Source: Anas platyrhynchos
Taxonomy: Eukaryota > Chordata > Aves > Anseriformes > Anatidae
Assembly: GCF_047663525.1 (NCBI RefSeq)
Contig: NC_092617.1
Span: 3,476,501 to 3,540,500 of the forward strand
DNA: 64,000 bases
Direction of reading: 5' to 3'
In this document: positions 19,666 through 32,273 of the stretch, one piece after another
Numbering within the stretch: the stretch's first letter is position 1
Layout of the letters: each line of letters opens with the position of its first letter
Position numbers and translations under genes: made by a program
The notes under the pieces: model-generated
Told to the model about the DNA's origin: nothing
The model's database searches: none
What the model saw: only the letters and a program-made list of their open reading frames with translations

Positions 19666-22544
19666 GTAAGGCACAATGCAATTCTTTTTGCCTTCTGCAT
19701 CTACAGCACAGGAAGTAGGACTGCCCTACTCTATTGACTGGACAATAGAGTAGGGTAAAAAAAAGATGTCTTTAATTTTCACCCTGAGTTTTCCAAAGAC
19801 CCAAGAGAAACCATGGATGACCAGGTACCTACTGATACTTAATCTGTATTTCTCTGGTTCCAATGGTCATTACAATTTTTATTTTATTTTATTTTATTTA
19901 TTTTATTTTATTTTGTTTTATTTTACTTTATCAAAAAAAAACCCAAAAAAAAAACGTGACTTGTCTTAGAAAGGCTTTCATGTGCAGGGCTGGGCTGCAG
20001 TTACAGGGACAAAGACCACTGCTGGCAGTGGAGGTGTTAGACCTCCAGACTCTGCTATTCCTCCCTATGGAGGTCTCCAAAGAAGTCACCCTGGATCAAT
20101 AGCAAGAGGACAATGACGCTCAAAACAGAAATGCAGCAAAATTCAACCTTTAAAAGTACAAAAGATTTTTTATTAGGTGCTTTTTGAAATCTTCTTTGAC
20201 TACATCATACAAGCTCTGTAATTAGCTACACAAGGCATGAAGCCTTGAAGAAAACTATCAAAGAGATGTTAGGAGTTTCTGTGTTTTAATGAGTTCCATG
20301 GTGTATTGTGGTGCTGAGTCTATGAAGCTCAGGTACTGAGAGGAGAATAATGCAACTGCTAGAGAAAGTAAAGTCAGAAAGAAAAGTTGAAGTGACTTGG
20401 AATATTAATGGGCCCCAGTGAGGTCTGTTACTAACAAAGCCTCCCCAGGGACTCGTTAGGGTAGATAATTGGAGTCCATGGTTACAGACAGTCAAAGCAC
20501 TGCACTGAGAAAAGTGTTGGTTGGTTTTGGTGAAACAGAAGAGCCAAGGCCTGACCTCAGCCACTGGAAGGGGAGATCCTGCACCCCCAAGTCCAGCTCA
20601 AGGTTCTTGCTGGGGTCTGTGGGCTGTGGTGGGCAATGTGATGCCATGAGAAGAACAGTGGTGTGACACCTCTAAGGTGCTGCACAGGGTTGAAAGGAAT
20701 CTATTTGGCCCCATCACAATGAATATAACATCTCCTCATAAACTCTAGCCAAGGGGACAAAAAATTCAGGGCTGTTGGGGCCTGCCATTCTTGCCAGCAC
20801 CCTCTGCCTTCTCCTCGGCAGGCTTTCCTATGCTGTCCCACACATCACCCTATTTTCTTAAAGTCTGCAGACACCCATCTCAGTTCACCAACTTGCTTTC
20901 ATGCCTTGCTTTCACCGATATCTGGTCAGCCCTGAGCAGCTGTTCCTTGAAACACAAAGCCAGGGTCTTATCAGAGGGTGACGTATAGAACCATTGCATG
21001 ACATCTTGAGGGACATTTCTTCCTCCTTGTGACCAGTGCCAGCCTTCCATGGAACATTTTGTGGCAGTTTTTTTTTTTCTCCTGCTCTTTCCTACTACCA
21101 AAGGAAGCTCCATCAGGGTGGAAACCTCTCTTGAAGTAGGCATCCCAGCCCAATATGTTCTTTGCAGCCTCTCAGCCAAGCAGACACAAGTCACCTCAGC
21201 AGCATCTTCCAAGCCACAGGCCTGATGCTGGCCTTGCAGCTTCTTGGCTAGACACAGCCAAGCCTTTTGCCTGCTGCTGCTGTGCAGTCATGGACTCAAG
21301 CAGAAGGGACAGGACAACCCATGTTGGGGCCTTCTTTCTGCCTGGGTCCTCCTGGCTCTGGAGGCAGAGGGAATCCTACCGTCAGCATGCCAACTTGGTG
21401 CCTTGACTTCTCAAATGTCAAGGGTGACCTGACACCTCCAGACAGAAGTGACCTCACAGTCCCTTTCTGTGACACCTTCCTGCTGCTGCCCTATCACGTG
21501 TAGAGACAGAAGGGATCTCACAGTCACTGCCACAGTCATATTGCTCATGCTGGAGCAGAAGATGATGAGGCAGAGCTGAGCTCATCAGAGCATCCCCACC
21601 CATCTCCTCCTTGTGGCCCACAAGCTGATCAGATCAGGGTGAGCAAGAGACTAAAGATAAAGGGAAGTGGCTATAGGTTGTGGTTTGGCTTGAAGGGATA
21701 CTTTGTGGTCAGGCATAAGAATAGTGCATTTCTGTCAGGGTGTGGAGTAGCATTTAGGTTTGCAGATTAATGTCACTGGTTAAAAAAGGGGGAATGGCTT
21801 TGCATGACTGTTTTAAGCCATTGTTACAGCAGAATCAACATTGCCTGAACGTTCTAAACTCACAGAAATCATTAATTTCTGCTGGCCAAACTCCTCTTTC
21901 CTCCCCCAAATCTCACATCTCTCCTGGCCAGGCTTCTCCTGACTTCCCCATATCAGCCATCTTCCTAGCGGCAGCTTTCTGATGGCTTTCATGATCTCAG
22001 AGTATCTGCCTCACTTGTGTTGGCTACTCCTTTCTTGAGACTGACGCGGCCCCTAAGTCAGAATGGAAAATAACCCAAAGCTGTAGGTGAACCCTGCACA
22101 ATGTGTCATGCAATTCTTGTACCACCCTAAAATTTTGTTTCCTGCCTCCAACTTCTGGATATGGAACGCCTTCTTTGCACCCAGGGTACCTTTTTGCAAA
22201 CCCTCACGCACGGTTCAGTTTGTCCCAAGTGTCTTGGAGGCAGTGGCCCACTCTGTGTAGAAAACTGAAAGCAGTCCTAAAGGATGACTTCAGGCAAAAG
22301 CTGACACCTCTGACATGACAACCCCTATCCAAGACCTTTTCCTCTATGGGGCCTACCAGGTACTTAGAAAGAGCCGATCTCAGAAACTACATGCACAGCA
22401 AGTGCCTTCTGCTGCCCTACCATGGACACTGGCAGATGTGAGCCTAAAGGCACAGATCCCAGCCAGGAGTCAAGGGTGACCTGTCAGCTACTTCAGAAAG
22501 AGCTCAACTCACAGGCCATTTAACAGCCATTCGCTTCCTGCTGG
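19666..22544 (+). repeat. Duplicated inter-OR module, copy 1 (pair: 28140-31125)
   Basis: Starts at ggcacaatgcaattctttttg and ends at cgcttcctgctgg, where a solo LTR begins. It contains an ATTTT array, inverted repeats C, B and E, and a closing tract with ctgacacctctgacatgaca. The pair at 28140-31125 is in the same orientation but carries a solo LTR and lacks most of repeat B. A third, inverted relative is at 53140-54545, and a partial one at 46860-48360. No gene. Confidence 0.7.
19876..19931 (+). repeat. (ATTTT)n microsatellite
   Basis: About 11 ATTTT-type units, equivalent in position to the arrays at 29034-29160 and (inverted) 54057-54136. Confidence 0.9.
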
Positions 22545-23240
22545 TGTATTGGGTCTGGCTGGAATGTTAACTTTCCCGGCAGCAGCCCATACAGTGCCGT
22601 ACTCTGTACTTGTAGCTGGAACAGCAGTGTTATCACACCAGTGTTGTGTCTACTGCTGAGCAGCAGTGGCACAGCATTGGGCCTTTCTCTAACCCTCCTA
22701 GGGGGTGGGCAAAAAGTGAGGAGTTAAACATCACTAGGGCAGCTGACCTAAACCAACCAAAGGGATATTCCATATCATGTAATGTCACACTCAGCAATCA
22801 AAGGTGGAAACAGGAAGAAAAGGGGGAGGGTGGTCTCTCGTTGGGAAAACGTCAGTCCTCCTCTTGAACACCGGCTGCGTGCGTTGAGGCCTTGCTTCAA
22901 GGACACGGTCAATCATCTCTCATTTGTGGGAAGTAGAGAGTAATTTCTTTCCTCTGCACTTCCATATAGCCTTCATTCATTTTGTTTGTTTGTTTTCCTC
23001 CCTTCTTTTTATTTTTCCTTTTCCCCTCCCTTTTCCCCTTTTTTTTATTTCCCCTTAGTTAAATTGTTTAGTTCATGGTAGTCTTTATTTAATTATTATT
23101 ATTATTTCCCTTTAATTAAATTATCCTTATCCCAGCCCATGAGTTGTTCTTTGCTTTACTTCTCCCCCTCCTCATCTAAAGGAGGGGGAGTGAGAGAGAG
23201 GTTGTGGGGTTTAGCTGCCCAGCACGGTAAAACCATCACA
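22545..23240 (+). mobile_element. Solo LTR, 696 bp
   Basis: Begins TGTATTGGGTCTGG and ends AAACCATCACA. It contains a T/C-rich stretch (22980-23060) and the atgagttgttctttgc tract near its end. A piece of the same LTR type lies inverted at 48361-48464. No target-site duplication: the left flank belongs to the inter-OR module (which continues differently in its pair at 31118), and the right flank leads to OR3. Confidence 0.7.
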
Positions 23241-23900
23241 GAAGTGTTTCCCACGGCTGTGGTGCAGAGCAGGGTCCCTGCACTCAGCCTGCCCAGGGTG
23301 CCCAGGGGCTTGGGCAGGAGAAGGGAAGGGCAGGAGGTGCCTTCAAAGAGAAGGCACTTTCTGCACTCTCTGCCTGCCTCTTCCTGCTCTGATTGTGGGG
23401 CAGGCTCTATGTTAATGGGGTAGTTGGATTTGCACTGGTGACTGAGCTTCCTATTGCGTTGAACTGAGACATAAACAGTTTAGTGACGAACCTGAGAATA
23501 TCCCTTCTTTTTTCTCTGCTTTCAGACTGCACCCCGGCTTTTCTGAGCTGTTCTTTAGGACCTGCAGACAAGGAGACGTGGTTTTTCAGCACAAACTCTG
23601 TGTGCATCCTTCCCCCAGCTGAGTGCTGTAAGCAGCCAGCAGCTGGGCACTAGGGGATGGACAGAGCAGCCTTCCTGGAAGTGACTTCTGGCTGACGTTT
23701 TTGCCCGTATCAACGACATTTACCACTGCAGTGGAGCTGTGTGGCTGTGTGCTGTGTACAGGACATTCAGCAATCACAAAACAGGGCTACAACCAGGGAG
23801 ACACACAAAGGTCACCTTGAAAGAAAGACAATATGAAGGCTCTAATGAGAAAAGAAATGAGTATTGTTCAGGGAAATTTCCCCTAACAGTCTTTATTTTT
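23241..23900. other. No gene recognised (OR3 5' region)
   Basis: Sequence upstream of OR3. It lacks the OR upstream block and block G seen before OR2, OR4 and OR5, so this OR may have lost its promoter. Confidence 0.4.
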
Positions 23901-23912
23901 CCTTCTGTGCAG
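23901..23912 (+). promoter_or_regulatory. Candidate 3' splice site before OR3
   Basis: Tract ccttctgtgcag, 22 nt before the ATG at 23935, spaced as in OR2. Confidence 0.5.
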
Positions 23913-23934
23913 TGTCCTTGATGAAGGGCAAGAA

Positions 23935-24896
23935 ATGCCCAATGTCAGCTCAGTGAGCGAGTTCCTCCTGCTGGCATTCGCAGACACACACGTGAGCTGC
24001 AGCTCCTGCACTTCGCGCTCTTCCTGGGCATCTACCTGGCTGCCCTCCTGGGCAACGGCCTCATCCTCAGCGCCGTAGCCTGCCACCACCGCCTCCACAC
24101 CCCCATGTACTTCTTCCTGCTCAACCTCTCCCTCCTCGACCTGGGCTGCATCTCCACCACTCTGCCCAAAGCCATGGTCAATGCCCTCTGGAACACCAGG
24201 GCCATCTCCTATCAAGGGTGTGCTGCTCAGGTGTTCTTTTTAGTCTTCTTTATTGGTTCAGAGTTTTTTCTTCTCACTGTCATGGCCTATGACCGCTATG
24301 TTGCCATCTGCAAGCCCCTGCACTACGGGAGCCTCCTGGACAGCAGAGCTTGTGCCCAGATGGCAGCAGCTGCCTGGGGCAGTGGCTTTCTCAATGCTGT
24401 CCTGCACACAGCCAACACATTTTCCATTCCCCTCTGCCAAGGCAATGCTGTGGACCAGTTCTTCTGTGAAATCCCCCACATCCTCAAGCTCTCCTGCTCA
24501 GGTACCTACCTCACAGAAGTCAAGTTTCTTCTGGTTAGTGCCTGTTTAGGTGTTGTTTGTTTTGTTCTTAATGTTTTTTCCTATACTCAGATCTTCAGGG
24601 CAGTGCTGAGGATGCCCTCTGTGCAGGGCCAGCACAAAGCCTTTTCCACGTGCCTCCCTCACCTGGCCGTGGTCTCCCTGTATCTCAGTACTGCCGTGTT
24701 TGCCTACCTGAAGCCCCCCTCTATCTCTTTTCCATTCCTGGATGTGGTGGTGGCTGTTTTGTACTCAGCGTTTCCTCCCGTAGTGAACCCCATCATCTAC
24801 AGCATGAGGAATAAGGAGCTCAAGGAGGCACTGAGGATGTTATTGCAATATTCAGTATTTCGACAAAGAAGCCATCTTCTGCATGTGATTCCCTGA
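23935..24896 (+). pseudogene. Olfactory receptor OR3, family-14-like, single 2-bp frameshift
   Basis: The ATG of MPNVSSVSEF is present, but the codons for D-T-R-E-L contain an extra CA in a short CA run (about 23985-23997), shifting the frame by 2 and giving an early stop. From there to the TGA at 24894-24896 the second frame is fully open and carries every OR hallmark: PMYFFL, MAYDRYVAIC, KAFSTCLPHLAVV, NPIIYSMRNKELKEAL. The tail (LLQYSVF..LLHVIP) matches OR1 and OR5. A start at the PMYFF methionine (24105) would lose TM1, so this is a pseudogene unless the CA count varies in the population. Confidence 0.93.
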
Positions 24897-25103
24897 AGTA
24901 TAGCTGGAGAAGGTAGAAACATATTTGTTCCTATATTTCAAAAATAGTTCATCCTTTTCAATATTATTCCAATATGCTAAATATTATTTTTATCGTTTTA
25001 TTTTATAAATTTAAGATATTTTTGTTCTTCGATCTCTTTCTACCTTTTCTTCTAACCCAAAGACCTCATGTAGAGGTGCTGCTAAGCTCTTTGTGACTAA
25101 CTA

Positions 25104-25109
25104 AATAAA
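25104..25109 (+). terminator. Candidate poly(A) signal of OR3
   Basis: AATAAA about 208 bp after the OR3 stop, in the same context as for OR1 and OR5. Confidence 0.45.
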
Positions 25110-27200
25110 GGAACCAGCAGGTAGTCAGTTTCTGTGGATCTCATTTCTCATACGCTCTTCTCAGGTACAGCAGTGGTTGTGGGATGAAGATCCCTGCTGC
25201 AACGTGGTGGAAAGCCCTGGTGTCCTCCTTTGGGACTGTCCTTTTCTGTCCTGGCAGGCACTCTCTCCCTGCAGCCTTTGAGTCAGGGTCACCACTTCCT
25301 TGGACCCACGAACACCGACAGCAGCAGGACATGGTCGTTTTGGTGCTGGTCACCCTTCTCTTCCACACTGCTGTCTTGTAGCACCACTGAATCAGAACTG
25401 GCCTTCCAGCTAACACCCCTAGGAGTACGGCTTTCAAAAGTGAGGTGGAGGAAGCACTGAGGAAGCAGCCTGATCTGATGTGAAAGTTCTCCTTGCTCAG
25501 AGCAGATCTTTTCACTGGAAACCTCCAGAGGTCCCTTCTGGCTCTAATCCTGAAGGAAAGAAGGGGCAGGATAGTGGAGGCAGGGGGACGGAAGACTGCT
25601 ATGGGCAGAGGTGATATTGATATTTGTAACCCCTGCTCCATGTTGTCCTCAGGGTTACATCATGAATGAGTTCATCCCCAGAAGATCCTCTGCCCCATGA
25701 GCACCCTGTGTCCAGCTGGTCTGGAGATACTGCAGAGAAGTTCTCAGAAACGCTGCCAGGCACTGCAGAGTGATAGGTTCACTGAGAGTGGAGGGGCCCT
25801 CCAAAGCCCATCTAGCCACCCTCACTAGCCAGGCACAGAAACCTACACCAGGCAGCCCAGGCCCATTTCCAGTTGGGCTTTCATAATTCCAGTGATGGGG
25901 ATTTGCCCACTTTGGAGAAACATGATCCAGTGCTTGGTATTGCTCGGAGGAAACGTGTTTTCCTGTGGGGAATGCCATGTAATCCCATGTCTTCCCCTGT
26001 CACTGGGCACTGCTGAGACTGTCAGAGGAAAATACCTGAAAACAAGTCCATGTCTCATAGGCACTTCATAGCAGCAGGCAGAGACGGGGTTGAAGGACTC
26101 AACGCTTTTTCTGTCTTAGTCTGTACCAAAAAGCTCCCCTAGGCTTCTATGTTCAGTAAAAGAGATCAAGGATGAGAAGAGCATGTATTGAGAGGAAGGC
26201 CATGAAAAGTCACCGGGACAAGGGCCATTTTCTGCCCCTGAATTGCACTGACCCTGGGCAAGGCCCAGCTTAGGAAGCAGCCATGCTGGACATTCATGGT
26301 GGGCAGTGAGCTGGGCAGGAGGCAGCTGTGTGCCCTGGGAGCACAGGAGGGAAGGCTGAGGGGCACCTCACCGCAACATGCCAGGAGCTGCAGGGATGTC
26401 AGGAACAGCCCAGGACCAGGCTGTGTCCCAGGGCCATGAGCCCTGCCTGCCCTCCTTCTGCCACTCTGAGTGCACTGGCTGCAGCAGTGGGGACACCCAG
26501 TCAGCCTCTGCCACCCGCCTGGCCCCAGCCCTCTCCAGCGCCCTCCTTGTTGCTCTCTGATGTACACCAGCACCTCCCCATGCGTTCCAGACAGCACATC
26601 TGCTGAGGGCCAGGGCGGCTGCTGCAGAGGCAAGGAGTTCAGCATGGCCCTTGCATCCCTCTGCCCTGGGCCTGCCTCTGCCCTTGGGCTCGGCCCCGGC
26701 CTTGGCTCTGCTGGCAGCAGCGCTCTTGCCATGCGCTTCCCGGCCTCCCCTCGCCTGCGCACAGCTGCTGCCCACTCAGGCTGTTGCCACAAACGTGTCC
26801 TCACCAGCAGCACCACCCCTTGGGCTGCTTCTGCTGGCCTCACCCCAGCCCACTGCCTTGACTCCTTGTCTCTGCTGGGCCCCACCATCCACACCCAAAT
26901 ACCTTCCTTCACTGTCATCTCCCTTCCCCTGCCCCATGGGTTGACAGTCATGGGATATATGACCTTTAGGTGTTGTCATGCTTGTGTAACCAGATTGGTG
27001 ATGGCAGAAAAAGACCGTTCCTTCACTAGTGATCAACATCTTTCTTCATGTTAGGCCACAACTGTACATCCCTCACAATTCTTTGAGTGTTTGCTTTATC
27101 TCAGGGATGAACTGCATTAGGTCTCCTTGATTAGTCTGAGGCACAACACAATGTTTTTTGCCTTCTGACACTCCAGCACAATACCTGTGAGTTTACCTTT
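25110..27200 (+). repeat. OR 3'-flank block (copy after OR3)
   Basis: Matches 44235-46220 and, inverted, 1-1847. Part of it (26220-26850) is also present inverted relative to OR sense at 56225-57000. Long frames (for example 26166-26951 minus) are not kept in the other copies. Confidence 0.65.
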
Positions 27201-27544
27201 CTGTGTGCTTTTACCTGACGGGTCATTTCACATTTTTTGCTTTCATATCCCTGATGGAAGGGGATGATTCCCAAACTGGGATACACAGATGGGTTCTGGC
27301 TCAGCCATTTGAAGTGTCCTGCTCTTGAGTATTTCAGCCTGAGTTTTGTCACAATTCCTGCATCAAAATGCATACTTTGGCTGTCATCGCCCTGTCCTCT
27401 GTCCTGTGGGATGACTGTGCTGTGGTGGGACATGTTTCCAGTGGGCCAACTACCAGACACCGTAATGAATACTATGAGCAGGACTAGAGGAGTCCTGCTT
27501 CCAGCCAGGGGGAGGTGGGGAAGAAAGGGACAAGAAAGGGTTTT
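27201..27544. other. No gene recognised
   Basis: Transition between the OR3 flank and the ERV protease remnant. The stretch near 27270-27460 resembles the flank at 45700-45850. Confidence 0.35.
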
Positions 27545-28128
27545 CTGGACTGGGTATATTTAATGACCTGGTGCATCAGACCCACAGATGTGTCAGGCTC
27601 CACTGGACATTGGTGCACAGTGTACCCTAATTTCATCAAGCTAGAAAGAGGTAGAACCCATCTGTATTTCTGGAGTGACAGGGGGAACCCAACAGTTAAC
27701 TGTACTGGAGGCTGAAGTGAGTCTAACAGGGAAGGAATGGCCAAAGCACCCCATTACGATTGGTCCAGAGGCTATGTGCACACTCAGCAGAGACTGCTTC
27801 AGGAGAGGGAACTGCAAAGTTCCCAGAGTGCACCACTGGTGGAGCTTTGGCAGAGCTGTCTTGGAGACAAAGGGCATGAAATAGTTGTCTACCTTGTTTG
27901 GCCTTCCACAAAACCTGGTTTGTTGGTTTGCTGAGGACTGAAGAACAGCAGGTACCAATGGCTACCATGGTGGCGCACCCAAGGCAGCGTCACGCTAACC
28001 GAGACTCCCTGATTGCCATCCATGAGCTGGTTCATTGACTGGAGAGCCAAGGTGTAGATGTAGAGCTTGGTAGCGTGGTTTAGTGATGGACTTGTCAGCA
28101 CTAAGGTAAAGTTGCCTGACCTGGGTGA
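27545..28128 (+). pseudogene. ERV aspartic protease / start of reverse transcriptase, remnant
   Basis: Degenerate plus-strand retroviral protease: the flap and helix region is recognisable (CISGVTGGxQQLTV, then EVSLTGKEWxKHPI), but the active-site DTGAQ is spoilt (ctggacattggtgcacag). It is followed by an RT-junction tract (NRDSLIAIHELV-like) and then a CR1-tail-like scrap (28050-28100). The copy at 55672-56222 on the minus strand keeps DTGAQ. Multiple frameshifts; no product. Confidence 0.7.
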
Positions 28129-28281
28129 CACGTCTCAGAGTAGTGTCAGGCACAATGCAATTCTTTTTGCCTTCTGCATCTATAGCACAGGAAGTAGGAC
28201 CTTGCCCTACTCTATTGACTGGACAGGTCATTTCACATCACTCAATTTAGGTTTCCATGTCTAGAAGGGAAAAATTTCCCC

Positions 28282-28663
28282 TGTCCTGGTTTCAGTTAGA
28301 ATAGAGTTGATTTTCTTCCTAGTAGCTGGTAGAATGCTATGTTTTGGCTTAGGATGAGAAGAGTGCTGATAACACCCCAATGTTTTAATTGTTGCAGAGC
28401 AGTGCTTATACCAAGCCAAGGACATCTCAGCCTTTTGCTCTGTCCTGCCAACGGGCAGGCTGGGGGTGCAGTAAGAGCTGGGAGGGGACAGACTCAGGAC
28501 AGGTGACCCAAACTAGCCAAAGGGGTATTCCATCCCATCTGACATCATGCTAAACAATATATAGGGGTGGCTAGCCGGGGGAGGGGGCTGGACTGCTCGG
28601 GGTTAGGTTGAGCATCGGTCAGCGGGTGGTGAGCAATTGCATTGTGCATCACTTGTTTGTACA

Positions 28664-28731
<68 letters not shown>

Positions 28732-28868
28732 TCCTGTCTTATTAAACTGTCTTTATCTCAACTCACGGGCTTCACTTTCCATTTCTGTCCCCTGTCCCAG
28801 AGAGGGAGGGGGGAGGGTGAGCGAACGGCTGCGTGGTGTTTAGCTGCCGGCCGGGTTAAACCACAACA
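28282..28868 (+). mobile_element. Solo LTR, 587 bp, with 5-bp target-site duplication
   Basis: Starts TGTCCTGGTTTCAG and ends TTAAACCACAACA. It is flanked on both sides by TCCCC (28277-28281 and 28869-28873). A TATA-like caatatata lies near 28555 and a poly(A)-like attaaa near 28741. An ATT array expands inside it. It is the intact form of the deleted LTR at 13159-13345, so it belongs to the Lys-type ERV family. Confidence 0.92.
28665..28730 (+). repeat. (ATT)22 microsatellite inside the LTR
   Basis: Twenty-two uninterrupted ATT units. Confidence 0.98.
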
Positions 28869-29033
28869 TCCCCAAAGAGGCCAAGCTCATATGTACATGT
28901 ACAGCCACTAGAAGAATTTTTTTTTTTTACTTTTCGTCCTGAGTTTTCCACAGAAGACCCAAGAGAGACCATGGATGTCCAGTTGTCTACTACAATTCAT
29001 TTAGAATTTCTCAGGATCCAACGGTCATTTCAA

Positions 29034-29160
29034 CTTTATTTATTTATTTATTATTTATTTTATTTTATTTTATTTTATTTTATTTTATTTTATTTTATTT
29101 TATTTTATTTTATTTTATTTTATTTTATTTTATTTTATTTTATTTTATTTTATTATTTTT
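29034..29160 (+). repeat. (ATTTT)n microsatellite
   Basis: About 25 TATTT/ATTTT units, expanded relative to the array at 19876-19931. Confidence 0.95.
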
Positions 29161-31125
29161 TCATTTTTTCTCTGACTTATCTTAGAAAGGGTATCACGTG
29201 CTGGGCTGGGCTGCAGTTACAGGGACAAAGACCACTGCTGGCAGAGGAGGTGTCAGACCTCCAGACTCTGCTTTTCCTCCCTATGGAGGTCTCCAAAGAA
29301 GTCACCCTGGATCAATAGCAAGAGGAGAATGATGCTCAAAACTGAAATGCAGCAAAAATTAGCCTTTAAAACAAGAAAATATTTTTTATTAGCTGCTTTT
29401 TGAAATCTTCTTTGACTACATCATGCAAGCTCTGTAATTAGCTACACAAGGCGTGAAGGATTGAAGACAACTATCAAAGAGATGTTAGGAGTTTCTGCAT
29501 TTTAATGACTTCCATTTGGATTTTGTTACTGAGTCTATGAAGCTGAGGTACTGAGAGGACAATGATGTAACTGCTAGAGAAAGTAAAGTCAGAAGGAAAA
29601 GTTGAGGTGACTTGGAGTATTAATGGGCCCCACTGAGGGCTGTTACTAACAAAGCCTCTCCAGGGACTTGTTAAGGCAGATAACTGGAGGCCATGGTTAC
29701 AGACAGGCAAAGCACTGTGCTGAGAAAAGTCTTGGTTCGTTTTGGTGAAACAGAAGAGCCAAGGCCTGACCCCAGCCAATGGAAGGGGAGATCCTGCACC
29801 CCCATGTCTGGCTCAAGGCTCTTCTTGGGGTCTGTGGGATGTGGTGGGTAGTGTGATGCTACTAGAAGAACTTCATTAAAATGGACACCTCCACAGCCCT
29901 GCACAGTGTTGCAAGGAAGCAATGCCAACACTCAGCATGCCAAGCAGGTGCCTTCTGCTGGCCTAGCAGGGCCACTGCCAGATGTCAGCCCAAAAGTGCG
30001 GATCCCAGGTCTATGTCAAGGGTGACCTGCCACCTCCAGACACAAGTGACCTCACAGTCCCTTTCTGTGACACGTTCCTGCTGCTGCCCTATCAAGTGCA
30101 GAGACAGAAGTGACCTCACAATCACTGCCACAGTCACATTCCTCGTGCTGGGGCAGGAGATGATGAGGCAGAGCTGAGCTCTTCAGAGCATCCCCACCCA
30201 TCTCCTCCTTGTGGCCCACAAGCTGATCAGCTCAGGGTGAGCAAAAGAGTAAAGGTAAAGGAAAGGGTCTATGGGCTGGGTTTTGGCTTCAAGGGATACT
30301 TTGAGGTCAGGCATAAGAGTAGTGGATTCCTTTCAGGGTGTGGAGTAGCATTTATTTTGGGAATTAATGTCACTGGTTAAAATAGGGGAATGACTGTTTT
30401 AAGCCATCGTTACAGCAGAATCAACATTGCCTAAATGTTCGAACCTCACAGAAATCACTAATTTCTGCTAGCCAAACTCCTTTATACTCCCTAAAATCTC
30501 ACATCTCTCCTGGCCAGGCATTTCCTGGAATTCCCCATATCAGTCAATTTTGTAGGGGCAACTTTCTGATGGCTTTCATGATCTCAGAGTGTCTGTCTCA
30601 TATCTGTTGCCTACTCCTTTCTTGAGACTGACGTGGCCTCTAAGTAAGGATGGAAAATAACCCAAAGCTGTAGGTGAACCCTGCACAATGTGCCCAGCAG
30701 CTCTTTTACCACCCCAAAATTTTGTTTTCTGCAACAAAGTTTCGGATATGGAATGCCTTCTTTGCACCCAGGGTACCTTTTTCCAAACCCTCATGCATGG
30801 TTCACTTTGTCCCAAGCGTCTTGGAGGCAGTGGCCCACTCTGTGTAGAAAACTGAAGTCCTAAAGGATGACTTGGCAAAAGCTGACACCTCTGACATGAC
30901 AACCCCTATCCAAGACCTCTTCCACTATGGGGCCTACCAGGTACTTAGAAAGAGCCGATCTCAGAAACTACATGCACAGCAAGTGCCTTCTGCTGCCCTA
31001 CCATGGACACTGGCAGATGTGAGCCTAAAGGCACAGATCCCAGCCAGGAGTCAAGGGTGACCTGTCAGCTACTTCAGAAAGAGCTCAACTCACAGGCCAT
31101 TTAACAACCATTTGCTTCCTGCTGG

Positions 31126-31489
31126 ACTTAGTGTTTCTGATGCACCACTGAGCTTATAATTCCACACCTACAAAACACCCCCTTTTTGGGCCAGGATCTG
31201 CCTAGGCAGAGGTGATCTGGTTGTGATCCTCCAAGCTCATGGCACACCTGCTGGGCTCCCAGCCTCTCTGACACTCAGGAGTCAGTTCTGTGCCAGTCCT
31301 GGGAGGTGCTAGGGCAGGAGGGACCTTGCAGGCAGGCAGTGTTCCAGCCCTGTGCCTGTTGGCGGTCTCTCAGCTCCCTGTGCACAGTGAAGATCACACT
31401 CAGGTCCAGAATCCTGAAGCCAGCCTAGAAGACACTCAGGGGAAGCACCCTCCCAGCCCCAGCCTGAACCCCAGCCCCAGCTGGCGGTG
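31126..31489. other. No gene recognised
   Basis: Intergenic sequence after the module. No supported feature. Confidence 0.35.
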
Positions 31490-31715
31490 CTGCTCTGTAG
31501 AGCGAGGGGGCTCTGGTGCCCAGGGCATGGGGGCATTCTGCAGGGCTGTGCTGGGCAGGCTGGGAGGCAGACCCAGCTCATGGGGTCACTGCCATTGCCC
31601 CAGGGCTGCAAGGAATCACTTGCCGGGCTCCTCTGCTGGGGCTGCTGTGTGCCCTGGGGCTGCAGAGCTCTCCTCTGCCTGCTCACACCAGATTGAGCAC
31701 TTCAGCTCTGGTCAG
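31490..31715 (-). repeat. Inverted repeat, pairs with 15801-16035
   Basis: Reverse complement of the segment at 15801-16035. Together with the OR TM7 remnants on the inner sides (14414 and 32274), this suggests one OR-derived block duplicated and inverted. Confidence 0.7.
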
Positions 31716-32273
31716 TCCACCTCGGAGGAGATCCCCCCTTAGGTGGGAAGTGCTGCAGTGGAGGCCAGCTGTGCCACTGCCGTGCAAACTGCCTGTCCCT
31801 GCCTGCAGTCCCAACACAGCCCCACAGCAGCACTGGCACCAAGCTCCAGGAGCAGCCGGGCCTGAGCCCACCAGCAGGGCTCAGCAGGACAGGGCAACAG
31901 TGGCAAGAGAGCAGCTCTGCATGCCCCAAGTGCTGGTGCTCCCTGGCCATACTGGTGGGATAAGGACTCTTTTCCTCTGCACCCCTGCACACGGGCACTG
32001 CCCCTGCAGAGCCAGACCAGGTCTCAGAGGAAGGACGTCAGACCAGGCAGTGCAAGCTACTTCCTTAAGGTTAAATTCACAGAGAGCATTGGTTCACATG
32101 CAGAGTCTATAAGCTATATTCAACAGACATATCCGTATCATTTTAATGGGTGTTCATTAGCTGAATTAATGTAATAAGAATATGCACAAATACAACAAGA
32201 AAGAAAACAAAACAAAACAGGTATACTAGTATTCCGCCAATTATTGACATTACATGTCATGTGCAGAAGCAGA
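31716..32273. other. No gene recognised
   Basis: G/C-rich to 32050, then A/T-rich. No conserved frame. Confidence 0.35.

Larger units (their letters stand above)
28140..31125 (+). repeat. Duplicated inter-OR module, copy 2 (pair: 19666-22544)
   Basis: Same order as copy 1: ggcacaatgcaattc tract, ATTTT array, inverted repeats C, B (shortened) and E, and the closing gagccgatctcagaaactac tract. It differs by the solo LTR at 28282-28868 and the deletion in repeat B near 29920. Confidence 0.7.

Noticed and set aside
24105-24896. OR3 as an intact shorter receptor starting at the PMYFF methionine
   Set aside because: It would lack TM1 and the N-terminal glycosylation site; the upstream homologous codons are present in another frame, which shows a frameshift.
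28637-28911. Poly-tyrosine or poly-leucine encoding frames
   Set aside because: They are translations of the ATT microsatellite.
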